Of a stretch of DNA of 27,577 nt, positions 1 to 9,188 are shown piece after piece. Numbering within the stretch: the first letter of the stretch is position 1; each line of letters opens with the position of its first letter. A program made the position numbers and the translations under genes. This DNA comes from Bordetella parapertussis (GTDB lineage Bacteria; Pseudomonadota; Gammaproteobacteria; Burkholderiales; Burkholderiaceae_C). The stretch is from positions 1-27,577 of the forward strand of contig CAMCNE010000023.1 of assembly GCA_945875935.1 (NCBI GenBank). The letters run 5' to 3'. The notes below the pieces were generated by a model that made no database searches, was not told the origin of the DNA, and saw nothing but the letters and a program-made list of their open reading frames with translations.

Positions 1-383
1 TCGCGGCGTTCCCGGGCGGCTTTCTCACGCGCGGCGATGCTTTCTTCGGTTTCGGCGTAGAGCGCTTGTGCCACCGGCGCTGGGCCACGAGCCTCGCTCA
101 GGCCTGCCACCACCACGCAACGCACCAGCGGGCCTTGGCGCAGCTCGATGTGGTCACCGACGCGCACCTCGCGCGAGGGCTTGGCCGATTGGGTGTTGAC
201 GCTGACGCGGCCCTTGCCGATCTCGTCGGTGGCCAGGCTGCGCGTCTTGTAGAACCTGGCGGCCCACAGCCACTTGTCCAGCCTCAAGGGCGTGCCCTTC
301 GGCAGCGCCCGCAGCCCGAATCCTTCATCGCTCGGCCCCGAGGGCGACGGCGCGCTCGCGCTGTTCGGCCAGTGCGCTCGCAT
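1..383 (-). CDS. hslR: Hsp15-type S4-domain RNA-binding protein, 3' part cut by window edge
   Basis: The minus-strand frame reads RLDKWLWAARFYKTRSLA near its N terminus, then a basic S4 fold (KGRVSVNTQSAKPSREVRVGD) and the LRQGP strand. This is the hallmark of Hsp15 (HslR), which binds stalled 50S subunits carrying peptidyl-tRNA. The C-terminal basic tail lies beyond position 1. The only ATG in frame is at 383, which gives an unusually long, Ser/Pro-rich 34-residue leader and overlaps the end of hemH by about 59 bases. A TTG at 287 would begin directly at the S4 motif and also fits the family, so the start is unsure. It follows hemH without a gap and is probably cotranscribed with it. Confidence 0.85.
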   Translation of the reverse strand, partial: MRAHWPNSASAPSPSGPSDEGFGLRALPKGTPLRLDKWLWAARFYKTRSLATDEIGKGRVSVNTQSAKPSREVRVGDHIELRQGPLVRCVVVAGLSEARGPAPVAQALYAETEESIAAREKAARERR

Positions 384-1422
384 CCGGCGCAGTCGTGCAA
401 TCCCAGCCTTGCAGGTGCTTCATGGCGATGCCGGTCAGCGCCAGCATCCACTCGTGTTGATCGTTGAGGCAGGGCAGGTAGTTGAACTCCTGGCCGCCGG
501 CGCCGATGAAGGCGTCGCGCGCTTCCTGGGCGATTTCTTCGAGTGTCTCAAGGCAGTCTGACGTGAAGCCTGGGCACATGATGTCGACTCGCTTGACGCC
601 TTGCGCGGCCAGCGCCACCAGCGTGGGCTCGGTGTAGGGCTGCAGCCATTCGGCCTTGCCGAAGCGGCTTTGAAAGGTGACCACCATTTCGTCCTTGCGC
701 AATCCCAGCTTCTCGCCCAGCAAGCGGGCCGTCTTTTGGCACTGGCAGTGATACGGGTCACCCAGCAGCAGCGTGCGGCGTGGCACGCCGTGAAAGGTCA
801 TGACCAGGCGATCCGGGCGGCCGTTTTGTTGCCAGTGGTCGGTGACCTGCTTGGCCAGCGCGTCGATGTAGGCCGGGTCGTCGTGGTACTCGTTGATGAA
901 GCGAAATTCAGGCAGGCGGCGCACGCGCTGGCCCCAGGCGTAGACCGCGTCGCACACGCTGGCGGTGGTCGGGCCCGAGTACTGCGGATACAGCGGCAGC
1001 ACCAGCACGCGGGTGGCGCCGGCTTGCTTCAACTCATCGAGCACGCTGGCGATGGCGGGCGAGCCATAGCGCATGGCCGGACGAACCATCACGCGGTAGC
1101 CGCGTTCGCCCAGATAGCCCTGCAGCAACGCGGCTTGCTTGTCGGTCCACACCTTGAGCGGCGAGCCCTCCTCGGTCCACACGGTGGCGTACTTGGCGGC
1201 CGACTGCTTGGGGCGCACACGCAGGATGATGCCGTTGAGGATGAACCACCACACGAGCTTGGGGATTTCGACGACTCGGTGGTCGCTGAGGAATTCCTTC
1301 AGGTAGCGCCGCAGCGCGGGTGCCGTCGGCGCATCGGGCGTGCCGAGGTTGCACAGCAGCACCGCTGTGGACGCCGCCGGGGACTTGCCGTGTTCGTGGA
1401 CAGGTTCAGGAGCGAATGGCAT
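325..1422 (-). CDS. hemH: Ferrochelatase
   Basis: 365 residues, the usual length for bacterial ferrochelatase, which inserts Fe2+ into protoporphyrin IX as the last step of haem synthesis. Visible motifs are the N-terminal VLLCNLGTPDAP (about 21-32), PLYPQYSGPT (143-152), the catalytic His in MTFHGVPRR (His211), DPYHCQCQKTARLL (222-235) and the C-terminal signature PGFTSDCLETLEEI (284-297), with its conserved acidic residues. There is no transmembrane tail, so it is soluble or peripheral. The ATG start gives a short 18-residue leader before the first strand. It lies 29 bases after the cyclase-FHA gene and overlaps the following hslR start. In a phototroph it competes with the Mg-branch for protoporphyrin, but nothing here shows dedicated control. 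Confidence 0.97.
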   Translation of the reverse strand: MPFAPEPVHEHGKSPAASTAVLLCNLGTPDAPTAPALRRYLKEFLSDHRVVEIPKLVWWFILNGIILRVRPKQSAAKYATVWTEEGSPLKVWTDKQAALLQGYLGERGYRVMVRPAMRYGSPAIASVLDELKQAGATRVLVLPLYPQYSGPTTASVCDAVYAWGQRVRRLPEFRFINEYHDDPAYIDALAKQVTDHWQQNGRPDRLVMTFHGVPRRTLLLGDPYHCQCQKTARLLGEKLGLRKDEMVVTFQSRFGKAEWLQPYTEPTLVALAAQGVKRVDIMCPGFTSDCLETLEEIAQEARDAFIGAGGQEFNYLPCLNDQHEWMLALTGIAMKHLQGWDCTTAPDASALAEQRERAVALGAER

Positions 1423-1451
1423 GCGCTGTGGGATTGAGATTCAGCATGAAA

Positions 1452-2387
1452 TTATCGACCCCGCGGGTCGCCGCTGTGCATGATTTCAAAGCGCACGCAA
1501 GGCGCTGACGGATCGTCTGGCGGCGCGCCCAGACTGAGGACGCCGCTGCCGTGCAAGGTGCAGTTGCCGCGCCTGAGGTTGATCACCGAGCCATCGCCTG
1601 CGAAGCGCACGTAGGTTCCGTTGGAGCTGAGGTCAATCAGCTGAAAAGCGCCGCCGTGCCATTCGATGCGAGCGTGCGATCGAGACACCCGGGTGTCGTC
1701 GATGCGGCACGACGACAGTTCGCTGCGGCCGATCACCACCGGAATGTCTGCGGTTGAAAAGTCGCAGACCCTGTCTTGCCAGACCAGCCGCAATCCATCG
1801 GGCTGTGTCGACGGGATGAGACTGCCGAACAAGGTGGCGCTCAGGTCTGTGAAGTCATGCTCCTCAAGCACGAAGACCTCAACCGGTTCGACCCGTCCGC
1901 GCAACTGCAGTCGGTCCAGACGCCGCAATCGCAATCGCTCGTGTGCCGGCAGCGTTTCCACGACCGTCGAAGTGACCAGTGTTTCGTTGTCGCTGGCATG
2001 CTCGAGCAGGCGCGCGGCGATGTTGACGGCATCGCCGAAAAAGTCCTCGCCGACTTGAACCACTTCGCCGCACGCCATGCCGACCTGCAGCCGCAGCGCC
2101 TGATGCTCTGACGAGAGGTCGGGCCACCCGTCGCGGCTGATGATTGCCAGCGACTGATGCATTTGCACTGCTGCGCGCAGTGCCATGGCCGGATTTTCAA
2201 AGATGGCCATCAGGCCATCGCCCAGCGTCTTGACCAGCAGCCCGCCGTGCGCCGAAATCGTCTTGCCAAGCTCGGCGACGGTGCGCGACACCAGTTGCGC
2301 GGCGTGCGCATTGCCCAGCAATTCATACAGCCCCGTGCTGCTGCGCAGGTCGGCGAACACAACGTGTCGTACGGCAGGCTGGCTCAT
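1452..2387 (-). CDS. Class III adenylate/guanylate cyclase with C-terminal FHA domain
   Basis: 311 residues, two domains. The N-terminal class III cyclase domain (about 5-175) keeps the catalytic set: metal-binding Asp13 (VFADLRSST) and Asp57 (KTLGDGLMAIF), the transition-state pair Asn122 and Arg126 (GDAVNIAARL), and Lys53 and Asp119 at the base-recognition positions, the pair typical of ATP-specific enzymes. The FHA domain (about 213-285) shows IGRS (219-222), SRSH (235-238) and SNGTYV (255-260), so it should bind phosphothreonine peptides. There is no signal peptide or membrane helix, so it is cytosolic. The family suggests cAMP production gated by a phosphorylated partner; the partner is not visible here. 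The gene sits between rpoD and hemH, behind a strong hairpin that follows rpoD. The ATG has no clear ribosome binding site. Confidence 0.9.
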   Translation of the reverse strand: MSQPAVRHVVFADLRSSTGLYELLGNAHAAQLVSRTVAELGKTISAHGGLLVKTLGDGLMAIFENPAMALRAAVQMHQSLAIISRDGWPDLSSEHQALRLQVGMACGEVVQVGEDFFGDAVNIAARLLEHASDNETLVTSTVVETLPAHERLRLRRLDRLQLRGRVEPVEVFVLEEHDFTDLSATLFGSLIPSTQPDGLRLVWQDRVCDFSTADIPVVIGRSELSSCRIDDTRVSRSHARIEWHGGAFQLIDLSSNGTYVRFAGDGSVINLRRGNCTLHGSGVLSLGAPPDDPSAPCVRFEIMHSGDPRGR

Positions 2388-2422
2388 GGGGAACTGCGGC
2401 CGTGAGGCGTGCTTTCAGCTTG

Positions 2423-2469
2423 CGTGCAGCCCGAGCGAGTCATCTTGTGACGGTACTTCGGGCTGCACG
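2423..2469 (-). terminator. Long hairpin directly after rpoD
   Basis: A perfect 12-bp inverted repeat (2423-2434 with 2458-2469, arm CGTGCAGCCCGA) encloses a second 4-bp stem (2439-2442 with 2448-2451). It starts 11 bases past the rpoD stop codon. No U-run follows on the minus strand, so it is better read as a weak or Rho-assisted terminator or an mRNA 3'-end stabiliser than as a canonical intrinsic terminator. Confidence 0.6.
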
Positions 2470-2479
2470 GGAACCGGGC

Positions 2480-4693
<2,214 letters not shown>

Positions 4694-5025
4694 GCAAGTC
4701 CTCAAATGGTTGGCGAGTCGGTGACCCGGCCCGTGGAAATGGTGCCGGCGTGCTCATCCGGCAAGGCGTTGATCATTGAAATCCCGGTGTGTTCGTCACG
4801 CTGAGAGAACCTCAAGAACTGTCAGCAGATGGAGCCGGATTCAGAGAAAACCCGCGAGGGTCTCAGACCGATGATTTCGAGAGATGCCGGAGTTTTGAAG
4901 CTCGGATGCGTCGAGCATCCCGGCGATCTGAAACGTTGGCGAACGCCTGCGATCTGATGCATCGGATTATACCGGGCCAAATTTCGTGGACTGGCTTCGG
5001 ATGAGGCTGAGGCAGCAAGGCGCTT
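4694..5025. other. dnaG-rpoD intergenic region
   Basis: About 330 bases without a convincing gene. Short ORFs on both strands lack ribosome binding sites and family features. It holds a consensus -10 element for rpoD (4966-4971) and a small 6-bp stem around 4905-4921. A transcript from that -10 would carry an unusually long leader of about 260-270 bases before rpoD. Confidence 0.6.
4966..4971 (-). promoter_or_regulatory. Consensus -10 box (TATAAT), probable rpoD promoter
   Basis: A perfect TATAAT reads towards rpoD, roughly 270 bases upstream of its start codon. No good -35 hexamer is found 16-18 bases upstream, so the promoter call rests on the -10 match, its AT-richness in a GC-rich background, and its position in the only large gap of the dnaG-rpoD block. 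Confidence 0.5.
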
Positions 5026-6867
5026 TCACCATTGAAGAGGCGTGGTCTCGGCCAGTCGGGCACGCAAGCGGGTTCGGCTTTGCAGCAGTTCTGCGCTGCG
5101 CGTTTGAATGTCGGGAGATGTCATTCCCGATTCAAACAACAAGCTGAGCTCGCTGTCGACATCGCGCAGCCGCAGGTGGTCGAGCACCAAGATCAGCTGG
5201 TGCTTGAGGTCGGTGATGGACTCTGGCGGATGGAACCCTGCGATGCGTTCAACGACGCTTTGGGCTTGGGCGTCGGTTTGGGCTTCGAGCGCGAATTCGT
5301 CAGACAGCGATGTCGGCGACAGCGCACCTTGCTCATGAATCGTGCGTTCGAGGCATCCAAAAAGTGAGCCGTAGGGGGCGGCCTGATCGGCCAGCAAATC
5401 GTGCGCTTCGCCATCAAGTTCCCACCACAACTCGGGACGCTGCATCAGCAGCCACAGCGCGCGATCGAGATGGTTGGCAGCACCTTGGCGGACCTTGCGA
5501 GTCAGGCGCGGTGAGCGCGATTCGCCGCGCGAACTGGGCGCACGCGGCGTGTTCGTGCTGACTTGCCACATCTGCGAAAGCTCGCTGGCATCAAGCCGGG
5601 ACTCGACCGCGAGATCGCCCAGCAGCTGCCGCTTCAAGGCGCCATCGGGCAAGGCAGACCACAGTGGACGCGCCATGGCGAGAAATCGGGCGCGGCCTTC
5701 TGCGGAGGTCATGTCGCAGCCTTCTTGCGCGACGCTGATGAGCTGCCGAGACAAAGGCACAGCCTGCTGCACACACTGCTCGAAGCCGTCGGTGCCGAAC
5801 TCTCGGACGTAGGAATCCGGGTCGTGCTCGGCCGGCAAAAACAGAAAGCGCACGCTGCGGGTGTCTGACGCATGGGGCAAGGCAGCCTCGAGCGCACGCC
5901 CGGCGGCTCGTCGCCCAGCGGCATCGCCGTCAAAGCTGAAAACCACCGATTCGGTGAAGCGGAACAGTTTTTGAACGTGCTCTGCGGTGCAGGCGGTGCC
6001 CAGTGTGGCCACCGCATTGGGAAAGCCCAGTTGCGCGAGTGCCACCACATCCATGTAACCCTCGACCACCAAAACGTAGCCGCTTTGGCGAATGGCGCTG
6101 CGGGCCTCAAACAGGCCGTACAGCTCACGGCCCTTGCTGAACACGGGCGTCTCGGGTGAATTCAGGTACTTCGGCTCGCCCTGATCAAGCACCCGTCCGC
6201 CAAAGCCGATCACATCGCCTTGAACCGACCGGATCGGAAACATGATGCGATCGCGAAAGCGGTCATAGCGCTTGACGTCGCTGCTGCCTTCTTGATCCGC
6301 TGCTTGCGAAATGACCAGACCGCTTTCTTCCAGCAGGGGATCGTCATAGTGCGCGAAGGCGCTGGCCAGCGCACGCCATCCTTCAGGCGCATACCCCATG
6401 GCAAAGCGTGCTGCGATTTCACCGCTGAGCCCGCGCCGCTTGAGGTACTCGATGGCACGTGCACTCGTCTTGAGCTGCTTGCGGTAGTGGTTGCTGGCCT
6501 TCTTTAAGACATCCGAAAGCGTGACCTGGTGTTCTTTGAGCTTGGCGAAACGCTCCCGTTCTTCGGGCGAGCGTTCGTCCTTGGGCACCGCAAGCCCCAC
6601 GGCTTGAGACAGGTCGCTGACGGCATCCACGAAGCCCATGCCAAGGTGCTCCATCAGGAAGCCGATGGCGTTGCCGTGGACCCCGCAGCCGAAGCAGTGG
6701 TAAGTCTGGCGAGAGGGACTGACGGCGAAGCTGGGGGATTTTTCGCCGTGAAAGGGGCACAAACCCATGTGGTTTGCGCCCGCTTTCCTCAGCGTGACGT
6801 GTCTGCCGACAATCTCGGCAATGTCGACACGGCTCAAGAGGTCCTGGATGAATGACGGCGGGATCAC
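5026..6867 (-). CDS. dnaG: DNA primase
   Basis: 613 residues. The N-terminal CHC2 zinc ribbon has its ligands at Cys37, His40, Cys58 and Cys61 (GLCPFHGEKSPSF, YHCFGCGVHGNAIGF). The catalytic core keeps RFRDRIMFPI (about 203-212) and EPKYLNSPETPVF. The TOPRIM metal site is LVVEGYMDV (Glu269) and SFDGDAAGRRA (Asp313, Asp315). The C-terminal part (about 450-613) is the less conserved DnaB-interacting domain. It makes RNA primers at the replication fork. The start is GTG: the protein then begins MIPPSFIQDLLSRVDI, which matches the family N terminus, although the ribosome binding site is weak. The leader contains a strong nested hairpin, and the gene ahead is an H-NS homologue, not rpsU or yqeY. 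Confidence 0.98.
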   Translation of the reverse strand: MIPPSFIQDLLSRVDIAEIVGRHVTLRKAGANHMGLCPFHGEKSPSFAVSPSRQTYHCFGCGVHGNAIGFLMEHLGMGFVDAVSDLSQAVGLAVPKDERSPEERERFAKLKEHQVTLSDVLKKASNHYRKQLKTSARAIEYLKRRGLSGEIAARFAMGYAPEGWRALASAFAHYDDPLLEESGLVISQAADQEGSSDVKRYDRFRDRIMFPIRSVQGDVIGFGGRVLDQGEPKYLNSPETPVFSKGRELYGLFEARSAIRQSGYVLVVEGYMDVVALAQLGFPNAVATLGTACTAEHVQKLFRFTESVVFSFDGDAAGRRAAGRALEAALPHASDTRSVRFLFLPAEHDPDSYVREFGTDGFEQCVQQAVPLSRQLISVAQEGCDMTSAEGRARFLAMARPLWSALPDGALKRQLLGDLAVESRLDASELSQMWQVSTNTPRAPSSRGESRSPRLTRKVRQGAANHLDRALWLLMQRPELWWELDGEAHDLLADQAAPYGSLFGCLERTIHEQGALSPTSLSDEFALEAQTDAQAQSVVERIAGFHPPESITDLKHQLILVLDHLRLRDVDSELSLLFESGMTSPDIQTRSAELLQSRTRLRARLAETTPLQW

Positions 6868-6884
6868 TCAGCCAGTTTAGCGGT

Positions 6885-6926
6885 GCGCACTTGGTGCACT
6901 GCCCCTGATGGCAGGGCAGGGTGCGC
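6885..6926 (-). promoter_or_regulatory. Nested stem-loop in the dnaG leader
   Basis: The outer arms GCGCAC (6885-6890) and GTGCGC (6921-6926) enclose the inner arms CTGCCC (6899-6904) and GGGCAG (6914-6919), all perfect complements. The structure ends 18 bases before the GTG start of dnaG, so in the mRNA it sits close to the ribosome entry site. Whether it controls translation or only blocks read-through from the H-NS gene is not known. Confidence 0.4.
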
Positions 6927-6950
6927 TCGCTGAAGTCTGCCTTCAAACCC

Positions 6951-6976
6951 AAGCTGGGCGCACTCGCGCCCGGCTT
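6951..6976 (-). terminator. Hairpin after the H-NS-family gene
   Basis: A 10-bp stem with one imperfect pair (6951-6960 with 6967-6976, arm AAGCTGGGCG) and a 6-base loop, 12 bases past the stop codon. A short T-run (GGGTTTG) follows on the minus strand. This is a probable intrinsic terminator, somewhat weak. Confidence 0.5.
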
Positions 6977-6988
6977 GCGTGAAAGGTA

Positions 6989-7297
6989 TCAGACCTTGAA
7001 TTCCTCGATCTTGCGGCCCGATTCCAGCGCGGCCCTGAGCCACTTGGGTTGAAGGCCACGGCCGCTCCAGGAATCCCCGGTGGCCTTGTTGATGTACTTG
7101 GCGGCAACCTTGCCACCCTTGGTCGTGCTGGGCGGGCGTACCGAAGACTTCGATGAGATGTCAGCGACCGTCAGCCCGAATTCCTGCATCAGTGCCTTGA
7201 CCTTGGCAATGGCACCAGCCAACTCTTCGCGGCGGGTTGACTCGATTTCTTTTTCGAGTGCTGCTTTGCGATCCAGCAAATCTTTCAAGCTTGACAT
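6989..7297 (-). CDS. H-NS family nucleoid-associated protein
   Basis: 102 residues. The N-terminal half is a predicted coiled coil (DLLDRKAALEKEIESTRREELAGAIAK is helical and charged) for oligomerisation. The C-terminal 40 residues form the H-NS DNA-binding domain, with KYINKATGDSWSGRG followed by PKWL, close to the TWSGRGRxPKWL core of Burkholderiales H-NS proteins. It should bind curved AT-rich DNA, bridge it and silence genes. AAAGGA lies eight bases upstream of the ATG, and a consensus -10 box sits about 82 bases upstream, so it probably has its own promoter. It is immediately upstream of dnaG, with a terminator-like hairpin between them. Confidence 0.92.
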   Translation of the reverse strand: MSSLKDLLDRKAALEKEIESTRREELAGAIAKVKALMQEFGLTVADISSKSSVRPPSTTKGGKVAAKYINKATGDSWSGRGLQPKWLRAALESGRKIEEFKV

Positions 7298-7378
7298 GAG
7301 CTCATCCTTTCAGGCATCGATTATTGAAGTTCGACAAGCGGTCATGTGTTGAAAACAAAACCCGCCAAGTCGCGCTTG

Positions 7379-7384
7379 ATTATA
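7379..7384 (-). promoter_or_regulatory. Consensus -10 box for the H-NS-family gene
   Basis: A perfect TATAAT on the minus strand in an AT-rich stretch. A weak -35 candidate (TTCAAA) lies 18 bases further upstream. It would give a leader of about 70-75 bases before the H-NS start at 7297. Confidence 0.5.
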
Positions 7385-7463
7385 GGAGCATCTGAAAGGT
7401 GGTTTGAATACCGGGCGCGAACAAAAAAGATCTGGTGGGAATGGTTTTGTGATTTACGTATGT

Positions 7464-7736
7464 TCACGCAGCAGGCGGCACGTATCCGGCCGGTTGTTCG
7501 GCACCACCGCCAAAGAAAAAATTCTCCATCTGACGTGCCAAATATTGCCGTGCGCGCAGATCTGCAAGGTTCAGGCGATTTTCATTGACCAGCATCGTCT
7601 GGTGCTTTAACCACAATTGCCAAGCCTCTTTGCTCACTTCGTTGTATATGCGCTTTCCCAGGTCGCCAGGGTAGGGTGCGTAATCCAAACCCTCGGCAGA
7701 CTTGTTCAGGTGGATGCAGTTGACGTTACGTGACAT
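7464..7736 (-). CDS. yggX: Probable Fe(2+)-trafficking / oxidative damage protection protein YggX
   Basis: 90 residues, the full length of the family. It carries the conserved small-protein core CIHLNKSAEGLDYAPYPGDL, then GKRIYNEVSKEAWQLWLKHQ and LADLRARQYLARQMENFFFGG. The single Cys (Cys7) is the conserved one. YggX proteins protect iron-sulfur enzymes from oxidative damage and are thought to handle labile iron; the exact chemistry is debated for the family. A ribosome binding site (CGGAGA) lies just before the ATG. It follows argA by about 70 bases on the same strand. Confidence 0.95.
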   Translation of the reverse strand: MSRNVNCIHLNKSAEGLDYAPYPGDLGKRIYNEVSKEAWQLWLKHQTMLVNENRLNLADLRARQYLARQMENFFFGGGAEQPAGYVPPAA

Positions 7737-7805
7737 GGAAATCTCCGGAATTCAGGGGCAAGGAATGGATCGGCAAGTCTTGACGGCGCGCATATCGGGC
7801 GAACC

Positions 7806-9146
7806 TCAAACCAAGGTCTTGACCAGCACCTGCGAGCGCCGGTCCCAGTTGTATTTTTTCTGACGTGCCTCTGGCAGCCAGTCAGGACTCACCGGTGCAA
7901 AACCGCGTTTGATGAACCAGTGCATGGTTCGCGTGGTGAGGACAAATATGCTGCTCAGACCCTGTGCCCTGGCGCGCTGCTCGATGCGCTTGAGGATGCG
8001 CTCGCCATCGCCTTGGCCCTGCACATTCGCGCTGACCGTGAGCGCGGCCATCTCGCCGGTTTGCTTTTCGGGGTATGGGTAAAGCGCAGCGCACCCGAAT
8101 ATCACGCCGTCGTGCTCGATCACCGAGTAGAAATCAATATCCCGCTCGATTTCAGTGCGATCACGCTTTACCAGTGTGCCGTCATTCTCGAACGGCTCGA
8201 TCAACTGCAAAACGCCGCCAAGGTCATCGGAGGTGGCCTCGCGCAGGCTTTCAAGTTTCTCGTCGACGATCATCGTGCCCACACCATCGTGTGTGAATGA
8301 TTCGATCAAAACCGAACCATCCACCGAGTAGGGAATGATGTGAACCCGGTCGACCCCACTCTTGCTAGCGCGCACTGCGTGTTGCAGATAAAAAGCTGTG
8401 TCCGTGGGTTGTTGTGGATTGGGCAGCGATGACAGCAGTTTTTCAGCGTCCGCCAGCGTGAGTTCCTGATCAATTTCGCTTTGAGGATCAGCGTTGTCCA
8501 GAGGTATTCCCTTGACCTCGGTGACGTAAATCAATTTGTCGGCCTGCAGGGCAATCGCCGTGCTGGCAGCGACATCTTCCATGCTGAGATTGAAGGCCTC
8601 ACCGGTGGGCGAAAAACCGAATGGCGACAGCATCACCAACGCGCCGAAGTCCACCGCGCGGCGGATTCCCACCGCGTCGATCTTGCGCACCATTCCGGTA
8701 TGAATGAAGTCCACGCCGTCCACGATGCCGATGGGCTTGGCAGTGATGTAGTTGCCCGAGACCACACGGATCTGGCTGCCCGACATGGGCGTGTTGGGCA
8801 GACCTTGTGAGAACGCGGCTTCAATCTCGTAGCGCAGTTGCCCGGCGGCTTCCTGGGCGCAGTCGAGTGCCACGGCATCCGTGACCCGCATGCCGTGGCT
8901 GAATCGCGAGGTCTGGCCCTTGGCCAGCAGTTGCTCCTCAACCTGGGGCCTGAAGCCATGCACCAGCACGACCTTGATGCCCATGGCATGCAGCAGCGCC
9001 AGATCTTGTGCGAAGGTGTTGAGCTTGCCCGCTGCGATCAACTCGCCAGCGATCGCCACCACGAATGTCTTGCCGCGGTGGGCGTGGATGTACGGCGCAA
9101 CCGAGCGGAACCAGGGAACAAACGTGTGAGGGAAAACCAGGCTCAT
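7806..9146 (-). CDS. argA: Amino-acid N-acetyltransferase (N-acetylglutamate synthase)
   Basis: 446 residues, the size of classical bifunctional-fold ArgA. The N-terminal amino-acid-kinase domain (about 20-285) shows KTFVVAIAGELI, KVVLVHGFRPQVE and SPFGFSPTGEAFNLSMEDVA. The C-terminal GNAT acetyltransferase domain (about 300-446) has GCAALYPYPEKQTGEMAALTV, the acetyl-CoA loop VQGQGDGERILKRIE, and FVLTTRTMHWFIKRGFAPV. It makes N-acetylglutamate from glutamate and acetyl-CoA, the first step of arginine synthesis; the kinase-like domain binds the feedback inhibitor arginine. I take the ATG at 9146; a TTG one codon upstream is possible. Only 42 bases separate it from the divergent hrpA start. Confidence 0.97.
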   Translation of the reverse strand: MSLVFPHTFVPWFRSVAPYIHAHRGKTFVVAIAGELIAAGKLNTFAQDLALLHAMGIKVVLVHGFRPQVEEQLLAKGQTSRFSHGMRVTDAVALDCAQEAAGQLRYEIEAAFSQGLPNTPMSGSQIRVVSGNYITAKPIGIVDGVDFIHTGMVRKIDAVGIRRAVDFGALVMLSPFGFSPTGEAFNLSMEDVAASTAIALQADKLIYVTEVKGIPLDNADPQSEIDQELTLADAEKLLSSLPNPQQPTDTAFYLQHAVRASKSGVDRVHIIPYSVDGSVLIESFTHDGVGTMIVDEKLESLREATSDDLGGVLQLIEPFENDGTLVKRDRTEIERDIDFYSVIEHDGVIFGCAALYPYPEKQTGEMAALTVSANVQGQGDGERILKRIEQRARAQGLSSIFVLTTRTMHWFIKRGFAPVSPDWLPEARQKKYNWDRRSQVLVKTLV

Positions 9147-9188
9147 CAAGGCGCTTTGAAATAATCATCGATTTTGCATGAAGGCCCG

